A DNA stretch of 10,883 nucleotides from Archaeoglobus_B sp964471215. Its GTDB lineage: Archaea; Halobacteriota; Archaeoglobi; Archaeoglobales; Archaeoglobaceae. The DNA is taken from the NCBI GenBank assembly GCA_964471215.1, contig CAYYFC010000042.1:1-10883 (forward strand), in the 5' to 3' direction. The notes under the pieces are model-generated. The model was not told the origin of the DNA and made no database searches. It saw nothing but the letters and a program-made list of their open reading frames with translations. Of this stretch, positions 4,858 through 10,883 are shown piece after piece. How positions within the stretch are numbered: the stretch's first letter is position 1; each line of letters begins with the position of its first letter. Both the position numbers and the translations under genes were made by a program.

Positions 4858-6042
4858 ATGTTTCGGGAGAAGGAGGGTTTCCTCTCCGCCTTAAAAGGCA
4901 AGCTTCCAGCCCGCAAGGAGTGTGAGAACGGAATGCTTCAAAAGATCAGACTTTGTAAAAAGTGTTATAACAGGACGGGAATAAAATGTCTCATAGCTGA
5001 TCCCTATGACTGCTTTATATGCTCGGGTATACTCTGGAAGATCGATGAGATTGCAGATGATATAGTTAAAAGTCTGGACGGATACGAGTTCGAAACGTTT
5101 TTGATCGGCAGCAGAATCCACGGAAGTTTAAAAGCCATTGAGGATTACTTGAAATTGGAAGAAGAAAAATCGTTAAAATATCAATTTAATAAAGAGCTGG
5201 GAAGGGAGATTGAGATTAGAACGGGAAAGAAACTGTCTTTTAAAAACCCCGATGTGACTATTGTATACGATCTGGAAAATTTAAATTATAGCATTTATAT
5301 TAAACCATTGTATATATATGGGAGATATAAGAAGAGGGTGAGGGGGTTGTCCCAGACGAGATGGTTGTGTCCTAAATGCAATGGAAAAGGTTGTTTGCTC
5401 TGTAACTGGACAGGGAAAAAGTATGTTTCCGTTGAGGAGTTGATATCTGAACCCATAAGGGAATTCGTCATGGGTACAGATGCTGTCCTGCACGGAGCCG
5501 GTAGGGAAGATGTGGATGCGAGGATGCTCGGAAACGGAAGACCGTTTATAGTTGAGGTAAAAAACCCCAAAAGGAGATGTATAGATTTAAGAGAATTGGA
5601 GAGGCTTGTAAACGAGAATTGCAGGGGAAAGGTAGAGGTCTTGAATCTGAAACTTGCCGAAGCAAAGGATATAGAATTTTTAAAATCTGCAAGATTTAAG
5701 AAGATCTACAGAGTCAAGGTTCTGTTCGGTAGAGATTTGAGCGATGATGAGATTAGAAGGGCTATAGAGGAACTGAAGAATAGGGATATTCATCAGAGAA
5801 CACCTTTAAGAGTTTTGCATAGAAGATCCGATCTTTTAAGGGTTAGAAAGGTATACGACATAGAACTGTTATTCTTAAGGAGGAACATTGCGGTATTGAG
5901 AATAGAGGCCGATAGCGGGTTGTATATAAAAGAGTTCATAAGCGGGGATCAGGGTAGGACGAGGCCGAGCCTTAGCGAGGTGCTAAACGTTGAAGCCAGG
6001 GTTGAAAAGCTTGACGTAATAAGGATTGAAGGGGGACTTTAG
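4858..6042 (+). CDS. pus10: tRNA pseudouridine synthase Pus10
   Basis: Pus10 makes pseudouridine 54/55 in the T loop of archaeal tRNA. In the 394-residue frame the N-terminal zinc/THUMP-type region has C33xxC36 and C52xxC55. A second knuckle, CPKCNGKGCLLC, lies at 171-182. The catalytic motif GREDVDARMLGNGRPF lies at 215-230 and contains the active Asp. The C-terminal PUS core includes RTPLRVLHRRSDLLRVRKVY (314-333) and EADSGLYIKEFISGDQGRTR (350-369). ATG 4858 was chosen because GGAGGG stands 7 bases upstream. The alternative ATG 4933 (residue 26) has AAGGAG 12 bases upstream and starts just before the first conserved Cys. The extra 25 residues overlap an insertion-element-like hairpin and do not look like part of the family. 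The gene is divergent from lysC and convergent with the RNA kinase. Confidence 0.93.
   Translation: MFREKEGFLSALKGKLPARKECENGMLQKIRLCKKCYNRTGIKCLIADPYDCFICSGILWKIDEIADDIVKSLDGYEFETFLIGSRIHGSLKAIEDYLKLEEEKSLKYQFNKELGREIEIRTGKKLSFKNPDVTIVYDLENLNYSIYIKPLYIYGRYKKRVRGLSQTRWLCPKCNGKGCLLCNWTGKKYVSVEELISEPIREFVMGTDAVLHGAGREDVDARMLGNGRPFIVEVKNPKRRCIDLRELERLVNENCRGKVEVLNLKLAEAKDIEFLKSARFKKIYRVKVLFGRDLSDDEIRRAIEELKNRDIHQRTPLRVLHRRSDLLRVRKVYDIELLFLRRNIAVLRIEADSGLYIKEFISGDQGRTRPSLSEVLNVEARVEKLDVIRIEGGL
4881..4906 (-). mobile_element. Second right-end-like hairpin of the same design, inside the 5' end of the Pus10 ORF
   Basis: CCTCTCCGCCTTAAAAGGCAAGC aligns by eye with CCTCCTCCCCGCCCTAAAGGGGC at 4711-4733. 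Both have the same order: pyrimidine run, GCC(C/T), TAAA loop, GGC, then AG and TTCC. The stem GCCT-TAAA-AGGC occupies 4888-4899. Minus strand GCTTGCCTTTTAAGGCGGAG again looks like an IS605-type end. It lies between the two possible starts of Pus10, so codons 8-17 of the long form encode this hairpin. Confidence 0.4.
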
Positions 6043-6109
6043 TTCTACACAAAGAGCTTTTTAATTCCGTGTTTACGTCCTAAAAGGTGTTATTAAGATT
6101 CATAATCGA

Positions 6110-7303
6110 TTAGGGAACTCGTATGTGCACTTCTCTGTAGTTCTCGTCAAGTCTTATCTCTCCGAACTCAATCCTTTTCACGGCATCCCTAACAGGTGTT
6201 AGTATGCTTATCTCTCTGTCTTCCAAGTTCACATCTTCAAGCAGCCCGCATCCCAGATACCTTTCACCGTACAATCCGACAAGTAATCTCTTAATCTGAT
6301 CGATGGAGAATATACATACCTCCTTGACCTTGTATATGCTGAGTAAAGCTCTTATCAATTCCAATCCGACTTTAACCTCTTTTTCGACGCATACGTTAAG
6401 AAAATCGTCTCCTTTTTCAGCATATACGACTTCTGCGTCCAGCACACCTTCAAGGAAATCTATTTTCTCACCCTTAAAAAGAGTTGTATTCCCGAGATTT
6501 ATCTCATCAACTTTAAAGCATCTTACGTCTGAATTCTCAAGCCATTCAGCGTAAATCTTACTTCTTATGCTACTTCTCAGCTCCCTGCTCCTCTTCTTTA
6601 ATACGAACGAATCCACTTTAAACGTATTGAAGGAATCAAGGTAGTGTGGTATCTGGTTGAAACATACGATAACATCGGGGTTTATTATCTCTATTTTCGC
6701 AAGCTTATAATTTTTTGCCCTTTTACCCCTTACCCATCCCGTTGTGTCTATCAGGACTCTATCACCGTTTTTTAACAATCTCTCGAGCTTTTTCATTATT
6801 ACCGTAACTCCTCGCAGGCATCTCGCCTCGTTCCCCGTTGGTGTTATCGTTCCGATGAAGAATCCGTCGAACATATCAATCTGGGATATAGATATTATCT
6901 TGTGATCCGTAAAACCGAAACCCATTGCACACGGATGAGCTATGTCCGACTGACCTATATCCAAATCCACAACCCATTTTCTACCATCTAATCTGTTCAC
7001 TAGATAAGCTGCAAGGCTGCTTTTTCCAGAATCCGTTTCACCCAAGAATAATATCTTCCTGTATTCATTTGATCTAATCTCCTCCACGAGTTCATCCCAG
7101 TTCTTGGGTATAGTCTTTCCTTTAACGGCTATATAATTACCGTCTATATCTATCTCTGAATCTTCGTTTACGTATACTGGAAGTATCTTTCCCTCCTTTA
7201 CCTCCACGTCTTTAATAGGACATCCAAATATCTCCGCACAACCCTTCACACTTATCCTTGCTCTTCCTTCTATGAGTATTGTCGTATCCTTTTCTATAAA
7301 CAT
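6110..7303 (-). CDS. Polynucleotide 5'-hydroxyl kinase, Clp1/Grc3 family
   Basis: The 397-residue product has an N-terminal beta domain (about 1-65, ILIEGRARISVKGCAEIFG) typical of Clp1/Grc3. The P-loop kinase core follows: Walker A GETDSGKS (88-95), VVDLDIGQSD (111-120; the DxGQ Walker B of the family), TPTGN (154-158) and DTTGWVRG (186-193). A C-terminal domain completes it. Known family: ATP-dependent phosphorylation of 5'-OH RNA or DNA ends; archaeal members accept RNA, and eukaryotic relatives act in tRNA and rRNA processing. In archaea a role in RNA repair or processing is assumed. The start ATG 7303 lies 25 bases after the preceding gene and lacks a clear Shine-Dalgarno, so cotranscription with the gene at 7329-8225 is likely. 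The convergent neighbour is Pus10, with a 67-base gap and no strong hairpin. Confidence 0.92.
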   Translation of the reverse strand: MFIEKDTTILIEGRARISVKGCAEIFGCPIKDVEVKEGKILPVYVNEDSEIDIDGNYIAVKGKTIPKNWDELVEEIRSNEYRKILFLGETDSGKSSLAAYLVNRLDGRKWVVDLDIGQSDIAHPCAMGFGFTDHKIISISQIDMFDGFFIGTITPTGNEARCLRGVTVIMKKLERLLKNGDRVLIDTTGWVRGKRAKNYKLAKIEIINPDVIVCFNQIPHYLDSFNTFKVDSFVLKKRSRELRSSIRSKIYAEWLENSDVRCFKVDEINLGNTTLFKGEKIDFLEGVLDAEVVYAEKGDDFLNVCVEKEVKVGLELIRALLSIYKVKEVCIFSIDQIKRLLVGLYGERYLGCGLLEDVNLEDREISILTPVRDAVKRIEFGEIRLDENYREVHIRVP

Positions 7304-7328
7304 CAGTAAGATTTACACCATTTGATTT

Positions 7329-8225
7329 TTAAGATGTTTCGTTTCCAAACTTAATTATTATCGTTCTGATCTCAGGAGTAGTGTTTATTAGATCTTCCAA
7401 ATCATAGGATGCCATGGTCGCTATGCTGAGACCGTCCTCATAATTTTCGTAATAATAGTAGACTGTTTTATTCTCTATCTCTCTCGATTTTGCAAAGAAG
7501 TAATTGCCCGTAAAATGAATAGCCACAACCTTTTCAAATAACGAGTCGTTTATCCTGTATCCTTCGAAGTAAAAATCGGCTATTGATGTGTTGTTGCTCT
7601 GAAACATTGTTCTTGCCAGCTTTCCTGCTACAATCGTTACATAGCTGAACTCGTCACCTATCCTATCCGTGTAATTCTTATACTTGGCATAAAACCCCGC
7701 TTCATCACCCCTGATCACCCTAATTACCCCAGCAACGTAAGACGGATAGCCTATTACTATTGGATTTGTCTGGGCTGACAGGGCAATTATTCTTCCTGCG
7801 ACATTTCCCAGTTTTATATCAAATCCCAAGTAGTTGTCTTTTCTGGTGTATACAAAGTAAACCTTCGTTTTGCCAACATCGACTAGGTAAGTATTCATAT
7901 TGCATATCATGAGCTTTTTAAAGTAGTAGAACTCAGGCTTAAGATCTCTGAAGACATACAGATTTACGTTTCTTATCGTGGAATTGTATATGAAGAATTT
8001 AAGGGATTTGTTTTTTTCTCCGTAATCGTAAAACAGTATGTACTCAGTTTCGCCTGGAATGTATTTGATCCAATCTCTCCAGCTCTCGCCCATGTCAAAC
8101 TTTATCTCCCTTTCTTCGGGCTTTGATGGGTTCCTGAAAGCGTAGACAAGAACGGATCCAATCATTATTAACGCCAGTATAAACGCCAGGAGTCTTGCAG
8201 TCTTCTTTTCCATCCTCTTTACCAT
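7329..8225 (-). CDS. Membrane-anchored extracytoplasmic protein, unknown function
   Basis: I do not recognise this family. The 298-residue product (ATG 8225) has a basic N-terminus and one membrane helix at about residues 11-30 (ARLLAFILALIMIGSVLVYA), followed by a beta-rich, aromatic-rich domain. At least seven N-x-S/T sequons (NST, NYT, NNT, NDS, NKT, NTT, NET) indicate an outward-facing, probably N-glycosylated domain. I prefer ATG 8225: a TATA-like ACTTTAT about 28 bases upstream fits a leaderless start. The longer frame begins with TTG (8291) and adds 22 residues that look untranslated, and ATG 8213 has its AGAGG too close. The gene precedes the RNA kinase by 25 bases, so the two are probably cotranscribed, with no obvious functional link. 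Confidence 0.75.
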   Translation of the reverse strand: MVKRMEKKTARLLAFILALIMIGSVLVYAFRNPSKPEEREIKFDMGESWRDWIKYIPGETEYILFYDYGEKNKSLKFFIYNSTIRNVNLYVFRDLKPEFYYFKKLMICNMNTYLVDVGKTKVYFVYTRKDNYLGFDIKLGNVAGRIIALSAQTNPIVIGYPSYVAGVIRVIRGDEAGFYAKYKNYTDRIGDEFSYVTIVAGKLARTMFQSNNTSIADFYFEGYRINDSLFEKVVAIHFTGNYFFAKSREIENKTVYYYYENYEDGLSIATMASYDLEDLINTTPEIRTIIIKFGNETS

Positions 8226-8245
8226 GGGTTTAGATCTTACCGATA

Positions 8246-8260
8246 GAAGATAAAGTTTGT
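8246..8260 (-). promoter_or_regulatory. TATA-like element for the membrane-anchored protein
   Basis: Minus strand ACAAACTTTATCTTC has its TATA-like core centred about 28 bases before ATG 8225. This supports that start and transcription independent of the RND gene upstream. Confidence 0.4.
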
Positions 8261-8323
8261 TGTGATTTAATCCGACCGCCTCTTCACCCAAACGGTAAAT
8301 AGCTACTCCCTATGAACCCAAAG

Positions 8324-8376
8324 AGGTTGATGTGTCCCAAGGTTGATGTTCGCTCACTGATGTGGACATCCGCTGA
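8324..8376. repeat. Short direct repeats in the gap after the RND gene
   Basis: The 94-base or longer gap between the RND stop and the next gene contains AGGTTGATGT twice (8324-8333 and 8340-8349, period 16). A third TGATGT lies at 8358-8363, inside the near-palindrome GATGTGGACATC (8359-8370), and CTGA at 8373-8376. GGTT...AACC could close the whole. A terminator or small RNA is possible but not demonstrated. Confidence 0.35.
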
Positions 8377-8385
8377 ACCCCAACT

Positions 8386-10623
8386 TTAGCATTTACTAAC
8401 CTCTCCCTCATGCATAACACCTTTTCTGAAGCTTTCGGTGATCATGAGGAATGCTGGAACAACAGTTAAAGCCCCAATCAGGCTGAATATAATCGCTATG
8501 ACTGACAGAAAGCCGAAGTTCCAGAGCATCGGGAATGTCGAGAGCATTAGAGCTCCGAACCCGCCAGCCATCGTTAAAGCTGAAGTGACTATTGCCTTCC
8601 CAGTCTCTTCTATAGCAATTGTGACTGCCTTCTCTGGCGAATATCTCTGCCTTTCCTCAGTATACCTCTCAGCCATGTGGATCGAGAAGTCTATTCCTAA
8701 ACCGAGAGTTATAGCGTTTATCGCTATGGACATCATCGTCTGCTTCATTCCTGCCAAGAACATCGTTGTGTTAAGAACTCCAATGACTGTCGTTATGGCA
8801 AATAGGGGAACTATCGCCCTTGCTATCGAACGGTAAGTTGCAAAGAGTAGTAGAACTATAAGACTGTAAGCAACTAAGGTCATTTGAGTCTGACTGTTCA
8901 GCATTATCTCGCCAAGATGGGACATTATAACTGGCATTCCAGTTATGTAATAACCTTCGTGCCATCCAAAGAATCTCACATCCCTATCAAGGTACTCAGT
9001 AAGCTCAACCCTTTTGTCGTGGGTGTCCGCTGATGTGTATAGGTAAAGAGCGATGGTATGACCTGAAACGTATCTCTTCAGGATATCTTTCGGAATCATG
9101 TTCAGAATCGTTGAAAGCTCTGCATCGCTTTCTGGCAATCTACCCAAATAATCCTTTATTAGAGATGACAGTGAATCACATCTATAAACCATGTCCTCCT
9201 TGTTCACGATGTAGTTTCCAAGCTTGTCCATTCTCTTAAGCACATCAACTCCTATCTCGTCAACATTTAGAACAACTGTATAGATATACTGCTTACCCAT
9301 GATTCTTTCAAGTTCTTTGAACTTTACCATTGCTGGTAGATTCTCTGGAAAATACTTTTTTGTGTCCGTTTCAAGCTTTATCTGGGTGTTCGCATAAGCT
9401 CCAAAGATTATGATTATCAGAGCTAAAGCAAGTATAGCCTTCGGCTTCGAAGCTGTAAGGGATGCTACGGAAGTTAAAACCCTCTCCAAAATTCCGACCT
9501 TTCTTTTTTCTTTTACAATCGCTTTCTTCTCTTCTTCCCTATCGAGTATTTTTAAAGCTGCCGGAAGGAACGTTATCGAGAATATGTAAGCTATTACCAA
9601 TCCCAAAGACATAATAATTCCGAAAAGCGCGAGTCCCGGTATCAGAGTTGTGGCCATCGACATGAATCCTATGACTGTGGTTAGCATTGCGAGGATTACA
9701 GCTAAACCCGTTCTCGTTACCGCTATTACAACGGAATTATCTCTATCGTATCCCCTTATTCTTTCGTGCTCGTATCTGTTCTGAATCTGTGCAGCATATT
9801 CAATAGCCAATCCTATGAGAATGGGAAGGGTTGCGCTTAAATCAGGATCGAGCTTTACGCCAACAAGTGGTAGAAGACCGACTATGACGATAACGGAGAA
9901 CACTGAAATTATCAGGGGCATGAAAGCCATGTATTTCTTCCTAACCACACCACTGAACGTTACAGCTAACAGAACGATCATGGCAACTATCGAAGCCGTC
10001 GTAGTCATTCCAGTCTCTCTTTCAGAAGCTTTAACGATTTGATAGTGCAAAACTGGCGATCCTGATACTTCGGTAGTTATTCCAGTGGGTCTGTGTGTGA
10101 ATTTTACGACCCTTTCTATCTGCTCTGCAAGTTCCATCGTTTTATCTGGATCCGTCACTGTTATTGTTACCATCATTAATGCGAGAGTTTTCTTGGGAGC
10201 AAACTGACGTGCGTAGAGTTCCGTCAAACGCCTAATCTGCAAATCGTCGCTCGGAAGAACTCCTCCGTTCAGCTCTGCGATTATCAAAGCTGGAGAAGTC
10301 ACGCCTTCGACTCCGTCTAGGTTCTTCAAGCTCCTCCCCAAATCGAGCATGTATTCGTAGACTTCTCTATTCACGACGTCGTCACCCTTTATCATTATGT
10401 AAATACCCTCTGCTCTAACTCCGAAGTCCTTTTGGTAAAGCTCAAGGTTTTTGTAGACGGGATCGCCTATCGGAAAGTATCTCTCGTATTCGAGAGATGT
10501 GTATTCTGTTTGAGAAGCGGAAATTAGAAAAATTATGACGACTAAAGCTGTAACAGAGACTACAAATCCCGGTCTTTTTGCTATGAATCTCGAAACTTTT
10601 TCGAGAAAGTCCTCGAAACTCAC
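8386..10623 (-). CDS. RND superfamily exporter, HAE3/MmpL-like
   Basis: The 745-residue product shows the duplicated RND plan: TM1 at about 18-36, a large extracytoplasmic loop (38-205) and a block of about five TM helices (207-358). A cytoplasmic linker (360-392) leads to TM7 at about 395-412, a second loop (413-578) and a second TM block (579-728). Ion-relay helices are visible: GLAIEYAAQIQNRYEHE (271-287) in the first half and GLGIDFSIHMAERYTEE (641-657) in the second. The length of about 750 is typical of archaeal and bacterial hydrophobe exporters (HAE3, HpnN-like), which move lipids or other hydrophobic molecules using the ion gradient. The start is GTG 10623, overlapping the upstream stop as GTGA. 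This implies translational coupling with the truncated neighbour, probably its extracytoplasmic partner. The substrate is unknown. Confidence 0.93.
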   Translation of the reverse strand: MSFEDFLEKVSRFIAKRPGFVVSVTALVVIIFLISASQTEYTSLEYERYFPIGDPVYKNLELYQKDFGVRAEGIYIMIKGDDVVNREVYEYMLDLGRSLKNLDGVEGVTSPALIIAELNGGVLPSDDLQIRRLTELYARQFAPKKTLALMMVTITVTDPDKTMELAEQIERVVKFTHRPTGITTEVSGSPVLHYQIVKASERETGMTTTASIVAMIVLLAVTFSGVVRKKYMAFMPLIISVFSVIVIVGLLPLVGVKLDPDLSATLPILIGLAIEYAAQIQNRYEHERIRGYDRDNSVVIAVTRTGLAVILAMLTTVIGFMSMATTLIPGLALFGIIMSLGLVIAYIFSITFLPAALKILDREEEKKAIVKEKRKVGILERVLTSVASLTASKPKAILALALIIIIFGAYANTQIKLETDTKKYFPENLPAMVKFKELERIMGKQYIYTVVLNVDEIGVDVLKRMDKLGNYIVNKEDMVYRCDSLSSLIKDYLGRLPESDAELSTILNMIPKDILKRYVSGHTIALYLYTSADTHDKRVELTEYLDRDVRFFGWHEGYYITGMPVIMSHLGEIMLNSQTQMTLVAYSLIVLLLFATYRSIARAIVPLFAITTVIGVLNTTMFLAGMKQTMMSIAINAITLGLGIDFSIHMAERYTEERQRYSPEKAVTIAIEETGKAIVTSALTMAGGFGALMLSTFPMLWNFGFLSVIAIIFSLIGALTVVPAFLMITESFRKGVMHEGEVSKC

Positions 10624-10682
10624 TTCTTATGCCTCCTCAAGTAGTAAGTAACTGCTACTATTGCTATTATAACAGCTAAGGG
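10620..10682 (-). pseudogene. C-terminal remnant of the gene upstream of the RND exporter
   Basis: Read on the minus strand, the codons preceding TGA 10622-10620 give LAVIIAIVAVTYYLRRHKK, a membrane helix with a basic cytoplasmic tail. The TGA overlaps the exporter's GTG by 4 bases (GTGA). Three codons upstream (10688-10686) the frame meets TAA, and beyond this the sequence turns into dense stem-loops. Archaeal HAE3 exporters are often preceded by COG1361-type S-layer/NEW3-domain proteins that end in exactly this sort of C-terminal anchor. I infer that such a partner was interrupted at about 10683. No other part of it is present here. Confidence 0.6.
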
Positions 10683-10883
10683 TTCTTACCTACGTAGGCG
10701 TTGATAGACCTACGTGGATATTCATCATCCATGTCTATCTCCCGTGTCCTGGTTACGCCAACCTAACAGATCCTAATATCCGACCTGCTAGGTTGGCTTT
10801 CAACTCTCAGCTAAGAGCACGGGGTACTAGGAATCCCCCGTTAGCCTCAGCAAGGCTTCATCGCCTGCCAGCCTTAAAGACTG
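10683..10883. mobile_element. Dense stem-loop array interrupting the exporter partner gene; probable end of a mobile element or its RNA (incomplete)
   Basis: No convincing ORF exists here on either strand; the only open piece is 18 minus-strand codons (QSLRLAGDEALLRLTGDS) running in from the edge. The sequence is instead a chain of stems. CCTACGTAGG is a palindrome (10689-10698), and ACCTACGT is repeated at a 20-base period. GATAG/CTATC (10703-10707 with 10735-10739) encloses ACGTGGAT/ATCCATGT (10712-10719 with 10727-10734). GCCAACCTA/TAGGTTGGC follows (10757-10765 with 10789-10797). CTCT/AGAG (10804-10817), ACGGGG/CCCCGT (10819-10841) and GCCT/AGGC (10844-10856) complete it. It begins exactly where the preceding gene is broken. 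An IS200/IS605-type end with omegaRNA, or the long noncoding end of another IS, fits best; the family and strand are undetermined. Confidence 0.45.

Noticed and set aside
8226..8291. Longer N-terminus for the membrane-anchored protein, starting at TTG 8291
   Set aside because: TTG is a weak start and the TATA-like element lies inside this stretch, pointing to ATG 8225.
8324..8380. C/D box sRNA
   Set aside because: Box C ends in T instead of A, no clear D' box exists, and the C'-to-D spacing is only 9 bases; kept only as a low-interest repeat.
10720..10735. Box C-like ATGATGA on the minus strand (about 10722-10728)
   Set aside because: No CTGA box D follows within a usable distance, and the motif lies in the loop of a larger hairpin.
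10795..10805. CTTTCAAC, reminiscent of archaeal CRISPR repeat ends
   Set aside because: It occurs once, with no spaced repeats around it.

Overview
The window looks like the chromosome of a hyperthermophilic euryarchaeon, most probably a member of the Archaeoglobales. The evidence is a set of archaeal families: an Alba chromatin protein very close to what I remember of the Archaeoglobus Alba, an archaeal translin, archaeal Pus10, a Clp1/Grc3-type RNA kinase and an archaeal HAE3-type RND exporter. Promoters are TATA/BRE-like with several probably leaderless genes, and the tRNA-Leu has a GC-rich acceptor stem and no encoded CCA. The assignment rests on remembered families, not on a search.

Left part (1-1800): a visibly AT-rich accessory stretch. 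Two small ribbon-helix-helix (RHH) proteins are divergently transcribed around a shared TATA element and a perfect inverted repeat ACTTTTTG/CAAAAAGT. The same octamer recurs twice before a gene for an exported transglutaminase-like cysteine protein with a helical C-terminal half. A third RHH-like ORF runs without a stop straight through a tRNA-Leu(CAG) gene (1805-1889). This layout suggests the edge of a tRNA-integrated plasmid or virus, but no integrase or second att copy lies in the window.

Centre (1906-8260): chromosomal backbone. On the minus strand lie the compact operon alba - translin - small two-TM protein and, upstream of it, a monofunctional aspartate kinase with two ACT domains. 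Divergent from the kinase is Pus10, convergent with a Clp1/Grc3 polynucleotide kinase that follows a membrane-anchored protein rich in N-glycosylation sequons. Alba, translin, Pus10 and the RNA kinase make this section rich in nucleic-acid functions.

Between the kinase and Pus10 (4706-4906) are two structured GC-rich blocks that look like IS200/IS605-type (TnpB/omegaRNA) right ends in the same minus-strand orientation, with no transposase left. The second lies inside the first 17 codons of the longest Pus10 ORF, so the Pus10 N-terminus may come from an element.

Right part (8292-10883): a large HAE3/MmpL-type RND exporter whose GTG start overlaps by 4 bp the stop of an upstream gene. Only that gene's last 19 codons survive: a membrane anchor with a basic tail. 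Beyond it the reading frame is lost in about 200 bases of back-to-back stem-loops that continue off the window and match no gene I recognise. This is most simply the end of a mobile element or its guide/structural RNA inserted into the partner gene of the exporter.
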